Positions 25,404-34,557 of a stretch of DNA of 64,000 bases are shown one piece after another. Positions within the stretch are counted from its first letter, which is position 1. Every line of letters begins with the position of its first letter. The position numbers were made by a program, and so were the translations under genes. Under the pieces are notes generated by a model. That model was not told where the DNA came from and made no database searches. It worked only from the letters and a program-made list of their open reading frames with translations. Source of the DNA: a virus; IMG/VR virus record IMGVR_UViG_3300048583_000043, positions 1 through 64,000 of that record. One strand, written 5' to 3'.

Positions 25404-27237
25404 GAATCTCCGAATAACGATGACCTGTGTGAGAATCTATTTTTAGTGTCACATTAAGTTTCAATTTTTTATTGACAGTGTCAATGGCCTGTTCTTGCTT
25501 AATTTTTACATCTTCTACCTTATTTTCTGAGACTCTCAAAATAATTTCGTCATGAAAACTGGCGATAAGTTTTAATCCAAGTCTTCTACATTCCCTCACC
25601 CATGAATCAAAGCAATAAACACCTGTGCCTTGATTAAGGGTGGAGAATACATCCTTCATGTAACGAAGGGAATACCAGAATTTACTAACTGGATTGAACA
25701 GCCACATCTGTCCTTCGACAGTTTTAACCGTGGCTTCTTCGACAATCTTCTTGACAGCCCAATTTCTTTTCCAATAAACATCAAGAAGAAGGGCTGCATC
25801 TGAAACAGATGTTTTGAGTTCTCTGGCCAGTTTGGCTTTACCAACACCGTACAAAGCAGAATAATTAACTACTTTGTAAGGCTTTCTAATTTTACCAAAA
25901 TCTGCTTCACCTTTCTTATGAGCGATCATTTGATCTTTAGTGATCTTCTTATGGATCACTGCAAGATCAAGATGGGGATCATAAAAGGGATCTTCCATGT
26001 CCCTCACATAATCTGGGTCATGGAAGTAAATGTAGTGTTTCTTTGTAGTGTCTTCAAGAGACACCATATCAGTTCCTACAAGAACTGTTCCTTCATCTGC
26101 CACAAGGCAGCCTCTGATTTCCAAGCCATAAGGCTTGTCTACACCTGGGAGATTTACAATCTCTGTGTGTTTAAATCTTAATGTATTTGTTAGCCCATGA
26201 ACACGGGCTTTCACATAACCATTGTTTGCGTTAGTTAAGAATCCCTTGAGGATTCCGAGTCTATGCTGAATAACTGACACCCCCTGTAGTTCAAGGATTT
26301 CTGGGGTGGTATCAGCCAAAGCCAGAACAGAAGGGCAAATGTCGGGGCTGTTAGGGATTTTGACCTGTGGGATTTTTCTTTCTGATCCATCATCCTCTTT
26401 TTCATATTTGAATGTTTGAGGAACCCATCCCAATTTAAACAACCAATTCTTAATTTGAACAGGGCTTGATGGGTTGGGTTCTTCAATAGTGTCTAGAACA
26501 TATATAGGTGCTGAATGGTCTTTTGTCAAGCCCTGTTCAGATAAATAATTTTGCCATTTAGCACCTTCTACAGATAATGTGCCATCTTTCTTAAAAGGCT
26601 TCGCAGGTTTTTCCTTAACTTTATATTTTTCTACATTAGGCATGGCACTCTTAAGACTAGCTAATTTAGGAACAAGTTCGTCTTCTAAGCGTTTATAAGC
26701 CTCTTGACACCAATCAACATCTAATTTCCAACCTTGCTCTTCCTGCTCTCTGGCACATTTAGCCTTAAATGTCAGATAGTCGATAATAGGAAGATCTTGT
26801 GCATCGTTTGTTTCATAAATACGAGACAACAATGCTACTTGTTTTTTCCACAATTGATTGTTAATTTTAACATCTTCTTCGCATCGAAAAATGTAATCTT
26901 CCAAAGGCAGGTCTTGCCAATTAACAATCTTAGGTTTTGGGATGTGGAATGTTTCTCCCCAAGATTCTAAGCCATGAAAAGGTCTCTCAGGATAGAGATA
27001 CCAAGAAAGGTACAGAGTGTCTATCAAACGTGCTTTTATCTTGACACCTAGTAATCTTTCTAAACTAGGAATGTCGTAGCTAACAATATTATGACCAATG
27101 AGGGTGGATTGTTTTGATAACCAATCCTTCATGGAAGCATAATCTGTTAAGGTTTTTGGTCCTGTTTCGTCATAGAAAGAAAGGCAATGTATTTTAGTTG
27201 GAAAAAGACCATCGGTCTCAATGTCAAAAACTGCCAT
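25396..27237 (-). CDS. Family A DNA polymerase with 3'-5' exonuclease domain
   Basis: A 613-aa replicative polymerase of the PolA/T7 gp5 family. Proofreading domain: AVFDIETDGL (2-11), LIGHNIVSYDIPSLERL (about 48-64) and CEEDVKINNQ. Polymerase domain: motif A GTDMVSLED (about 390), motif B RKPYKVVNYSALYGVG (about 445) and motif C FHDEIILRV (about 563). It is shorter than T7 gp5 but carries all catalytic motifs. It follows a sigma factor gene by one base and is followed by an overlapping HNH gene. Confidence 0.95.
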   Translation of the reverse strand: MAVFDIETDGLFPTKIHCLSFYDETGPKTLTDYASMKDWLSKQSTLIGHNIVSYDIPSLERLLGVKIKARLIDTLYLSWYLYPERPFHGLESWGETFHIPKPKIVNWQDLPLEDYIFRCEEDVKINNQLWKKQVALLSRIYETNDAQDLPIIDYLTFKAKCAREQEEQGWKLDVDWCQEAYKRLEDELVPKLASLKSAMPNVEKYKVKEKPAKPFKKDGTLSVEGAKWQNYLSEQGLTKDHSAPIYVLDTIEEPNPSSPVQIKNWLFKLGWVPQTFKYEKEDDGSERKIPQVKIPNSPDICPSVLALADTTPEILELQGVSVIQHRLGILKGFLTNANNGYVKARVHGLTNTLRFKHTEIVNLPGVDKPYGLEIRGCLVADEGTVLVGTDMVSLEDTTKKHYIYFHDPDYVRDMEDPFYDPHLDLAVIHKKITKDQMIAHKKGEADFGKIRKPYKVVNYSALYGVGKAKLARELKTSVSDAALLLDVYWKRNWAVKKIVEEATVKTVEGQMWLFNPVSKFWYSLRYMKDVFSTLNQGTGVYCFDSWVRECRRLGLKLIASFHDEIILRVSENKVEDVKIKQEQAIDTVNKKLKLNVTLKIDSHTGHRYSEIHG

Positions 27238-27238
27238 G

Positions 27239-27676
27239 TCATGTAATATCTTTCCTAAATCGTCTTACAATTTGACGAACATTCGATTGCTTAATTTCAA
27301 ACATCTTAGCAGTTTCTTGGTATGTATACCCCATTACTAATTTTGCAAACAAGATTTTTTTATGAAAAGGTGAGAAATTTGTTTCTTGAATGTTTTCTTG
27401 GAGAGAGACCTCTTCATAAGGAGCGTCTGCAAAATCATTATGAACGAAAAAGTTTTCTTTTTTCTTGATTCTAAACCAATCCCAAATCTGAGACATTAGT
27501 ATAGACAAGAACCAATTTTGCATTGACCCTTTCTTTGAGGAGAAGGATTTTGATCTGATAAGGGCTTTACAAAAAGCATTGTGTAAAACATCTTCATATG
27601 AAGGGTCTTTAACATATTTTTTAACAATACTAAGATATTGATTTTTGTTTTGTCTGTATAGATTTTCTAGAGACAT
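27239..27676 (-). CDS. ECF-like RNA polymerase sigma factor
   Basis: A 145-aa protein with the two ECF sigma domains. Region 2 covers about 25-70 (YEDVLHNAFCKALIRSKSF, then MQNWFLSILMSQIWDWFR). Region 4 is a C-terminal helix-turn-helix (KLVMGYTYQETAKMFEIKQ, about 112-130). It would redirect host RNA polymerase to phage promoters. phiEco32 likewise carries its own ECF sigma and also the amide-ligase genes seen here; no phage RNA polymerase gene was found in this window. Confidence 0.85.
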   Translation of the reverse strand: MSLENLYRQNKNQYLSIVKKYVKDPSYEDVLHNAFCKALIRSKSFSSKKGSMQNWFLSILMSQIWDWFRIKKKENFFVHNDFADAPYEEVSLQENIQETNFSPFHKKILFAKLVMGYTYQETAKMFEIKQSNVRQIVRRFRKDIT

Positions 27677-27987
27677 TCTTCTTCTTTCTCATAAAACCAT
27701 TTTACAGGTTTTTTCTTGTAAAGCCACCAATCAAAAATGGTTTTAAAGATTGGATATTTTTGACGCAGCTCATCTTGATGAGGGCCTTCGTAAGGAAAGT
27801 CAGAAAAAGCCACTGTAATTTTTATACGATCTTCTTCGTTAGTCGTTATAAGAGAGGAGGCTGTTCCCCAACCAAAAGCTATGTTTAATCTGTCCTGGCT
27901 TAATATCTCAAAAGGTGTGGTGTCAAGATAACCGATAGCTTTAATATACTTAGCAAAGAACTCTGTTAAGATTTGTTGATCATTCAT
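27667..27987 (-). CDS. Unknown protein with the shared aromatic-acidic C-terminus
   Basis: A 106-aa protein coupled to the sigma gene (10-base overlap). The body (LNIAFGWGTASSLI, WWLYKKKPVKW) is not recognised. It ends FYEKEEECL, the same kind of tail found on five other small proteins here; the GAAGAAGAA stretch that encodes it also serves as ribosome site for the sigma gene. Confidence 0.6.
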   Translation of the reverse strand: MNDQQILTEFFAKYIKAIGYLDTTPFEILSQDRLNIAFGWGTASSLITTNEEDRIKITVAFSDFPYEGPHQDELRQKYPIFKTIFDWWLYKKKPVKWFYEKEEECL

Positions 27988-28352
27988 AGCATCTCTTCTT
28001 CTTTTTCATAATACCGAGGACTAAAATCCTTTCCTCCCCATACAAGAGCAATATCACGCATAAACGAAGGAATGTCTGATACTCTAAAATACACATTAAC
28101 ATAAGGGTTTGTTTTCCAATCTGGATCATCCCTCATGTATTCAAAAATTTTACGATGTTGAGACGTATGTTTACAAATGTGTAATTCAAGAAATGTATCC
28201 CAGATAAAAGCTTTATTAATATTTGTTTCTTGAAAAATACGAGAGACACTTCTTGGCATAGAAGGACATTTATCTTTGGCTATTACTAAATCACAATATT
28301 TTTGAAAGTAGGGTGTAAGCCTCTCTTTGGCTTTTTCAACATTAGGCTTCAT
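27984..28352 (-). CDS. Unknown protein with the shared aromatic-acidic C-terminus
   Basis: A 122-aa protein beginning MKPNVEKAKERLTPYFQKY; ATG at 28,352 is chosen because GGAAAATACT precedes it and it overlaps only the last codons of the helicase gene. It ends YYEKEEEML directly before the next ATG. Not recognised. Confidence 0.58.
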   Translation of the reverse strand: MKPNVEKAKERLTPYFQKYCDLVIAKDKCPSMPRSVSRIFQETNINKAFIWDTFLELHICKHTSQHRKIFEYMRDDPDWKTNPYVNVYFRVSDIPSFMRDIALVWGGKDFSPRYYEKEEEML

Positions 28353-30042
28353 AGTATTTTCCAGTTTTATCGTTATAAAAAATGGGAAAGCTCTCACTAA
28401 GTCCAAATTCTCTATCTTCGAGAATAGTCAGCCAACGCATATTTCTCACTTCCTTTTCTAATTCAGTGTCCTTATTACCTTCTAAGCCAAGCATCATGTT
28501 GCAACTTCTCATCATAGAACGTGAGCCAGCAAATTGATTAGAAAGAACATCTCCTCCCATCTCATGAGGGCAATTACCAAGCCGATGAAACTTTCCTTGT
28601 TTGTACTTATTTAGTCTTTGGTCCGCAGAAATGTTTCCTTCTGGCGCTTTAAGATGACAGAAAATGAAAACGGCAAGATTATGATCTAGTGCCATTCTTG
28701 ACAAGTCTTGTGAAATTTCTTGAAGCATGGTGTTGGTTGAAGCCGCATCAATACCATTGGTAAGGTTGGTAATAGGGTCGATGAAAACAGCTTTTGCTCC
28801 CCAGTTGGCAGCTTCTACAATATCTTTTTTGAGGCTCTCCCAACCAATGTGTTGGTAGAGATTAACCAAGGCAAGATTGTCTTTTAGCACTTCTCCTGCA
28901 CGGTCGTAGGCTTTTTCATCAAATTCAATTTTAGGGTCGTGGAAGATTTTTTCTACAACCTGACCAGCCAAGAGTTTGTATGTTTTAGAATTAGATTCTT
29001 CAGGGGAAGCCATAAAGATTTTAGAACGATTTTGTTCAATAATGTGGGTGGCAATTTGGTTACGTAGTGTAGTCTTGCCCATCTTCACGCCGCTACCAAG
29101 ATAGTAGGTTTCTCCTAACCTAATACCTCTTGTGGCGTCATTCATGGCAGGAAATGGCCAAGACAACTCCCCAAATTTGGCAGGGGCCCGGGCTTCATAA
29201 TGAAGGGTGCTACCAAATACAAGGCTTGTATTCTTAGGTTTGGACGCTGAGAAAAAAGCATTGAACAGGGCCTTGCCTTGGCCATTTACTAGGCATTCAT
29301 TTGCATCTTTAGAAGGAAGCGTAACAGACAGTGCCTTAGGGATGATAGACATGGCATTTTCAACAGCCGTTTGTCCTGCTTTGTCATTATCAAAGCAGAG
29401 AATAACTTCTTTGAAAAACTTATTGATTTCTTCTGAGTGTTTTTGTAAAACACCTTTTGCACTGCCTGCTCCATGTGGAAGGGACACTACGGCAGGTTGA
29501 TACTCCTCTTTCCCGTAAAGTTGGTATACACGTCTAACAGAGGCCATGTCTTCTGGGCCTTCTGTGATAATTAAACGATAAGCCCCTGATCCTTTAGCCT
29601 GCACCCAATTGAGCAGGTCTGCCCCTCGGGTATCTCCTACGGAGAAAGGTGCAAACTGTTTGTTTAAACTTTTTACATGATACCCTGTGAGAGTGCCATC
29701 TTTTGTTACGGGCCAATAGATGGCAGTGGGTGTAACACCATCTGTCTCTGACATACTTGTTTTGGCCCCAAAAGAATCTAAAACATCAGCTCGAAGCTTT
29801 CTCTCAGGAACATCTGTGACAGGATAGGTTTGAACCTCTGCGATTTCAGCCTGAATATCTTCAGAAGTTTTTTCTTTTCTTTTTGGGATGTCAAGTTTTA
29901 CATCTTCTCCGTAAGGATGTTTTACAAATGTCCCACAAGAAAAACAATAACCAGTGATTGTGTCATCGTCATTAGAAAAAACTTTTAGCCCCTTTTTAGT
30001 TCCACAAGAATGTGGTAAGGCATCAATTTGTCTGCCCGTCAT
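28342..30042 (-). CDS. DNA primase-helicase (T7 gp4-like)
   Basis: A 566-aa fused primase and replicative helicase. The N-terminus has a zinc-binding motif (SCGTKKG and YCFSCGTF, about 12-40). The TOPRIM region carries LIITEGPEDMASV (about 155-167) and CFDNDKAGQ (about 218-226). The RecA-like helicase has Walker A GSGVKMGKTTL (about 318-328), Walker B-like AVFIDPITNL (about 412) and an AGSRSMMRSCN segment near the end. It works with the polymerase at the fork. Confidence 0.93.
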   Translation of the reverse strand: MTGRQIDALPHSCGTKKGLKVFSNDDDTITGYCFSCGTFVKHPYGEDVKLDIPKRKEKTSEDIQAEIAEVQTYPVTDVPERKLRADVLDSFGAKTSMSETDGVTPTAIYWPVTKDGTLTGYHVKSLNKQFAPFSVGDTRGADLLNWVQAKGSGAYRLIITEGPEDMASVRRVYQLYGKEEYQPAVVSLPHGAGSAKGVLQKHSEEINKFFKEVILCFDNDKAGQTAVENAMSIIPKALSVTLPSKDANECLVNGQGKALFNAFFSASKPKNTSLVFGSTLHYEARAPAKFGELSWPFPAMNDATRGIRLGETYYLGSGVKMGKTTLRNQIATHIIEQNRSKIFMASPEESNSKTYKLLAGQVVEKIFHDPKIEFDEKAYDRAGEVLKDNLALVNLYQHIGWESLKKDIVEAANWGAKAVFIDPITNLTNGIDAASTNTMLQEISQDLSRMALDHNLAVFIFCHLKAPEGNISADQRLNKYKQGKFHRLGNCPHEMGGDVLSNQFAGSRSMMRSCNMMLGLEGNKDTELEKEVRNMRWLTILEDREFGLSESFPIFYNDKTGKYYEA

Positions 30043-30043
30043 A

Positions 30044-30301
30044 TCACTCCTTTAAAAAATATTCTTCATCATCTGTAAAATAATATTTAATCTGAAAACA
30101 CAAATCAAATCTTTCTTTTGATACGGAAAACAAATGCGTTTCTTTTCCTGTTTTACCTAAAACATAGACATGACATTTATGCATCATTAGAGAGTTTTTC
30201 ATAACATACTCTCTTTTTACCCCCTCGCTGTAGTCTCTGTAAACAGTATAACTGTAAGGTAGTAAATGAATAGGGCATAATCTTTTTAGTGTGTAGTTCA
30301 T
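30044..30301 (-). CDS. Small unknown protein with a related acidic C-terminus
   Basis: An 85-aa protein rich in Tyr, Lys and Cys, ending KYYFTDDEEYFLKE, a looser version of the shared aromatic-acidic tail. It is one base upstream of the primase-helicase start. Not recognised. Confidence 0.55.
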   Translation of the reverse strand: MNYTLKRLCPIHLLPYSYTVYRDYSEGVKREYVMKNSLMMHKCHVYVLGKTGKETHLFSVSKERFDLCFQIKYYFTDDEEYFLKE

Positions 30302-30322
30302 ATAATGCTCTTTTCTCGTTTG

Positions 30323-31171
30323 TCAAGAGTTTAGGAAGACATTTTTTTGTTTTTTGAAGATGTTTAAGTCTGACTTGGTCCAATCAATCGAATAGATAGC
30401 ATGTTGAATGTTTCTAATACCGTTGTAAAAAGTTTCGTAAGTGATCTGGTCTTTAATCACAGGATAGAAAAGCCCAAACACTTGTTTACTAAACCCTTCA
30501 GGGCCAGTGCCACTAGCCTGAGCAAACAGGTCTGTAGGATTTACGACAGTTTTAGCATACTCCCTGAGGCTAATGAGCATGGCACACCAATTGTAAATTT
30601 TATCTTGGTCAGGGGTTGATTCCAAAGCACGGAACTCTACAGAACCATATTTAGAGAGTGACGTAACATTCATGGAAGCATAACGAAGATCATCGTCAAC
30701 AAAGCCACGAAGGTCTCCCTTGGTCAGAACCTCACGAATTCTGGTAATCAGATATGAAGCGTCTGACATAGACAGACAAAAGTGATTCCCTTTTCTAGAA
30801 GGAGCGCAAAAATTAATAAAGCTCTCTTCGTAAATAGCATACAATGTCAGAAACGACACCAGTTGTCTAAGAGTGAGGTTTTGTACATTGATGTGACAGT
30901 GGATGCCTGCACGGTGGGAGTAGTCTACTTCACTGTCAAATTCTTTAAAAAGACCTTCCAACTCTTTTAGGGCATCTCGGATATAACTTAGAGAAAGGGG
31001 TTTTTTGAATACAAATTCTCTGTTGTCAACCCCTCTCAAAGAATTATCTTTTGTGATTCTCCAATAGGTTGAGCCGGTATTTGTAGGAGGTAGATCAGAA
31101 CCCTCTACTTCAATCTCCAACCCCACGTCCCCGGGCATAGGAGTTCTTTTAAACGCATCAACTACTAGCAT
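30323..31171 (-). CDS. Amidoligase (glutamine-synthetase-like COOH-NH2 ligase)
   Basis: A 282-aa member of the putative amidoligase family. Visible marks are DVGLEIEVEGSDLP (about 15-28, metal/ATP Glu residues), ITKDNSLRGVDNREFVFKKP (about 39-58), HRAGIHCHINVQNL (about 86-99) and YGSVEFRALESTPD (about 179-192). Such enzymes join a carboxyl to an amine with ATP. It is the last gene of a block with another ligase family, two glutamine amidotransferase types and an ATP-grasp enzyme. Substrate unknown. Confidence 0.83.
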   Translation of the reverse strand: MLVVDAFKRTPMPGDVGLEIEVEGSDLPPTNTGSTYWRITKDNSLRGVDNREFVFKKPLSLSYIRDALKELEGLFKEFDSEVDYSHRAGIHCHINVQNLTLRQLVSFLTLYAIYEESFINFCAPSRKGNHFCLSMSDASYLITRIREVLTKGDLRGFVDDDLRYASMNVTSLSKYGSVEFRALESTPDQDKIYNWCAMLISLREYAKTVVNPTDLFAQASGTGPEGFSKQVFGLFYPVIKDQITYETFYNGIRNIQHAIYSIDWTKSDLNIFKKQKNVFLNS

Positions 31172-31715
31172 TTGCTACATCCTTGTCTAAATGTTCTTGA
31201 AGATAGAAAAAAGGTTCTTTAAGAAAAATTCCTTTCTTGTTCCACTCTCCTACAACATCTGTACGATAGAAAAGATTTCCATCTTTGTCAATCCCAAAAT
31301 CTTTTGAGAATGCAATAGAAACTTTCTGAGAATTTTTCATAGAATTGTAGCAAGTAGATAGTTTAGGAAAATTTTCTGAAAGGGTTTGAATAAGAGAGTG
31401 GGGGAAAGAGAACCGACCTAGAGGGTCTTTGGAAACACGAAGGCTGCCAAGAGACAGCCCTTGTTTCCAACTATTCCTCATAGGTTTTCGTTCTACATAA
31501 ACTGCATAAGGGGTGATATTTGTCAACCCAAGTTTAAAACCTTCTAATTTGATATCTGAAGCAGGGATATGACCAGAAATCTTAGACTTAAGATTGAGAC
31601 AATGCACTTGCCAGTTAGCAAGGATATCGTGAACGTAGACAATTTGGTTATCGTTAGTAAAAACAATTGTGTCTTTTAAACGTTTTTTTGCATATTCTAG
31701 ATCATTGTAATACAT
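31158..31715 (-). CDS. Unknown protein inside the amide-ligase operon
   Basis: A 185-aa protein between the two ligase genes, overlapping the first by 14 bases and sharing the TAATG-type junction with the second. It has beta-like segments (DTIVFTNDNQIVYVHDIL, ITPYAVYVERKP) and no visible catalytic motif. Fixed position between ligases makes it a candidate substrate carrier or partner. Confidence 0.6.
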   Translation of the reverse strand: MYYNDLEYAKKRLKDTIVFTNDNQIVYVHDILANWQVHCLNLKSKISGHIPASDIKLEGFKLGLTNITPYAVYVERKPMRNSWKQGLSLGSLRVSKDPLGRFSFPHSLIQTLSENFPKLSTCYNSMKNSQKVSIAFSKDFGIDKDGNLFYRTDVVGEWNKKGIFLKEPFFYLQEHLDKDVANASS

Positions 31716-32611
31716 TATTTATAACTCTGGATGGTTGGAATTTCTGACTTATTTGCAAACATCTCTTGAATCATATAAAAAGCTTTGGTGACTTTAGACT
31801 CTCTGCCATCAATAGTAATAATGTCTACCATTTCTTTAGTAAAATCATCATAGTTATTGATGAAATCTTGTACTGAAACGCCACCACTTAGAACTTCATT
31901 GTAGAAATTCTCGTTAGCAAAGCACATTTCTACAGCTTTGAGGCTGTTATGATAAACAAATTTACGCAGCAAAGCACGATCTAGCCACTTGTTACTAAGA
32001 ACACGGTATTCCATGCCGTAAGGTTTTGGACGGAAAGATCCTGCTTTGCCATAAAGAGTGCGGCGTTTTGAATCTTTATCCCACAAAAGAGAAGGGATAC
32101 CAATAAAAACATCTAACATCTTAGCAAGAGACTTACAAGCTTCCATGTGCCCGGGATCATTGGGATCTACAGGTTCTTTGTGCCAACCAATGTGTACATG
32201 ACCACTGGCAGTTCTGAAAGGCATAGAGGCTTGAGGGGTGGGATTAAAAGTGTTAGTCCAAGCATTGAAGTCAGGTTCGCAGCCTAGTTGTTTAGCAATC
32301 TTAGGCTGTGCTTGAATATAGTCATTACCGAATTCAGCAACAGATTCAATAAAGATCTCATAGCCCGGAACCATATCGGTCAGTTGTTCAAGAACTGATG
32401 TAAGGTTACGTTCCCATTGATCATAATCTGAAGCAGGGGAGATGTTAAATTCTAGCGCCATCCCGTCTACTTGTACAGCACCATTAACAACCTTATAAGG
32501 GTTTTCTTTTGTTCCTGGGATAAGGCCATGAGCGGAAACATGAACACCATTACGTTTTACAAAAACCTCAGGGTCTGCACCCACAAGGAAGTCATGCCCA
32601 TTGATTTTCAT
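31715..32611 (-). CDS. phiEco32-type COOH-NH2 ligase (type 2), copy 1
   Basis: A 298-aa ligase of the phiEco32-like type. Characteristic phrases are FLVGADPEVFVK (8-19), GLIPGTKENPY (about 29-39), VQVDGMALEFNISP (about 46-59), ASGHVHIGWH (about 134-143), LYGKAGSFRPKPYGMEYRVL (about 186-205) and the helix after it. It probably adds an amine to a carboxyl group. A second copy lies at 39,325, with the same motifs in the same order. Confidence 0.85.
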   Translation of the reverse strand: MKINGHDFLVGADPEVFVKRNGVHVSAHGLIPGTKENPYKVVNGAVQVDGMALEFNISPASDYDQWERNLTSVLEQLTDMVPGYEIFIESVAEFGNDYIQAQPKIAKQLGCEPDFNAWTNTFNPTPQASMPFRTASGHVHIGWHKEPVDPNDPGHMEACKSLAKMLDVFIGIPSLLWDKDSKRRTLYGKAGSFRPKPYGMEYRVLSNKWLDRALLRKFVYHNSLKAVEMCFANENFYNEVLSGGVSVQDFINNYDDFTKEMVDIITIDGRESKVTKAFYMIQEMFANKSEIPTIQSYK

Positions 32612-33942
32612 AGTGACACTCCAATTTTATCAAGGGTTTCTTTATCTACTTTGCACTCTTTGCACAAGAAAGCGTCTTTATCTAGCCAATGAATTTCTTT
32701 ATTATCCTCCCAATCAGGGATTTTTCCACACAAGCCGCATCCACAATTTACTTTATGTTCCCAAGCATCTTTTGTAAGAGATTGGTGAGGACTATGCCAA
32801 GGAGCAAAAGTAGGAAAAGGTAGAATAGTTTTTGATGACAGGATTTTATAACCTTTATCATCAACAATTAGTTTCTCACCTTTCTTAAGAGGCTGCCATT
32901 CGATATTTGGCCAACTAATCGTGTAGTCAAAATCAAGCTCAAGAGCAGAGAACATGGTTTTCTTAGGAATCCACAACCCATTTTTAAGACCTTTGCCTTG
33001 AAATTGATTCTTGGCATTTAGTGAGTCTTGATAAGGGATGTTAATCTTAACCATCTCACCATCGGATGTTACACCTTTGGCATACTTAAGAACAGGGCTG
33101 CCTGCATCAGTGTGCAAAGAAAGGATGGCAAACGCATCATCAGAGTCTCCCCAGTGATTGCTTTGCCCTTTGAAATTGTTTTGCCACCCCCCGTAAAAAT
33201 TTCCTTTTGCTGCCGGAACAGGAGGAGGGACATACTCTTTTAAAACAGATGACTCAATCACAACCTTGGTATGAGATTCTGGATGAATTGAGAGGAGTGT
33301 GTTTTCTTTAAGGCTACCAACTTCACCAATCTCTACAGAACAACGACTAGTAGCAACTCTGATCATCCAAGGTTCAGAGGCCCAAAACATGGCACTATTA
33401 TCTTTAGACTGAGCAATAAAAAGAGGACGCTCTTTATTACGAATAAGATGTACACGATCAGTGCGTTTGTCATACCAAGACAATGCCATTGCACCGTTAG
33501 TCTTAGCCCACACATCTTCAATACTAAAAGTGTCAATCTCATTGTAAAGGATTTGACTGTCGATATCAAACTTAGAATAGCCTTTGAATTTAAGAAGGTT
33601 GTGTGTTGGGATGGTGCCATTGTGGGCACCTACAATATTCTCAAACTCAAAAGGGTGAGCATTTTCTGGAACAATTTTACCTTGGGTGGCTTTACGATTG
33701 TGACCAATCAATGCAAAAGGGTTGTTCTTAAAATGACTAAAAGGACGAGCATTGTAGCCCGACAATTCTAGAAATTCTGCGGCTGTTAAGACTTCTTTTT
33801 CTACTACCCAGCCACTTTTCCCAATAGCTGCAATTCCTGTACTGTCAAACCCCCTTACTGTGTCAAATACCAGCATTTGCTGGAACACTTCATGATGTTT
33901 GAAAGAAAGATTTTTAGATACAACGCCTACAAGGCCGCACAT
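32608..33942 (-). CDS. Class II glutamine amidotransferase with C-terminal zinc fingers
   Basis: A 444-aa protein whose N-terminus begins MCGLVGVVS, with Cys2 as the Ntn-type nucleophile that releases ammonia from glutamine. Supporting motifs are RGFDSTGIA (about 30), IGHNRKATQG (about 79) and VGAHNGTI (about 104), as in GlmS/asparagine-synthetase-like domains. The C-terminal part is unrelated to GlmS and ends in CGCGLCGK plus CKEC, a probable zinc site. It may feed ammonia to the neighbouring ligases or act as a gamma-glutamyl transferase. Confidence 0.85.
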   Translation of the reverse strand: MCGLVGVVSKNLSFKHHEVFQQMLVFDTVRGFDSTGIAAIGKSGWVVEKEVLTAAEFLELSGYNARPFSHFKNNPFALIGHNRKATQGKIVPENAHPFEFENIVGAHNGTIPTHNLLKFKGYSKFDIDSQILYNEIDTFSIEDVWAKTNGAMALSWYDKRTDRVHLIRNKERPLFIAQSKDNSAMFWASEPWMIRVATSRCSVEIGEVGSLKENTLLSIHPESHTKVVIESSVLKEYVPPPVPAAKGNFYGGWQNNFKGQSNHWGDSDDAFAILSLHTDAGSPVLKYAKGVTSDGEMVKINIPYQDSLNAKNQFQGKGLKNGLWIPKKTMFSALELDFDYTISWPNIEWQPLKKGEKLIVDDKGYKILSSKTILPFPTFAPWHSPHQSLTKDAWEHKVNCGCGLCGKIPDWEDNKEIHWLDKDAFLCKECKVDKETLDKIGVSL

Positions 33943-33948
33943 ATGTCA

Positions 33949-34557
33949 TTAAACTCCTAGAAAATGGTTGAGGTAATAAAAGTAGGTGTCTTGATCCTCT
34001 TCTGAAGTGTTATACTCAGGATGAGGCTGATAACAGAGGCAACGTGTGCTGGCATAGTACACAGCTTCTGTGTCAATAGATGGGCCTTGTTCTCTCGTGT
34101 TTTCTCCCTCTCTAAGTGTTGAGCAGTTTGCAGTGAGGAGAACAATAGCATCAGAAGATGGGATCATCATCTGATGATGAGAAGAGGATGTCAAAATTTC
34201 TAAATTACGAACATGACATTTAGAAGCATGTCCTTGCCAAAGATTGTGGTTATTGACATGTTGCCACATCTTACCCCCATTAGCGATATTTAGTAGTTGT
34301 CCCCCTCTACAAATACCCGCCATAGGGATTTTACCTACATATTCGTGGTAATAAAGGAATTCTCTTTCATCCCTAGCAGGATTGGTAGATGTCGCAGCGT
34401 GTTTTGTTTCTCCATAATAATGTGGGGATACATCAGCACCCCCTGTAAATTGAATTAGATCAACATCATCATCAAGACCAGTTGCAATTTGCCAACCTCT
34501 CTGCAAGAACATACGATCTACAAGAAGATCGGAAGAAAAGATTTTAACTTTTGGCAT
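33949..34557 (-). CDS. Class I glutamine amidotransferase / gamma-glutamyl hydrolase-like (C26)
   Basis: A 202-aa protein with the C26 pattern: FTGGADVSPHYYGE (about 36-49), the nucleophile elbow MAGICRGGQLLNIANGG (about 77-93, Cys in the centre) and CYQPHPEYN (about 180-188) carrying the His and Glu. Relatives cleave gamma-glutamyl bonds. Within this block it may trim or recycle gamma-glutamyl products. Confidence 0.82.
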   Translation of the reverse strand: MPKVKIFSSDLLVDRMFLQRGWQIATGLDDDVDLIQFTGGADVSPHYYGETKHAATSTNPARDEREFLYYHEYVGKIPMAGICRGGQLLNIANGGKMWQHVNNHNLWQGHASKCHVRNLEILTSSSHHQMMIPSSDAIVLLTANCSTLREGENTREQGPSIDTEAVYYASTRCLCYQPHPEYNTSEEDQDTYFYYLNHFLGV

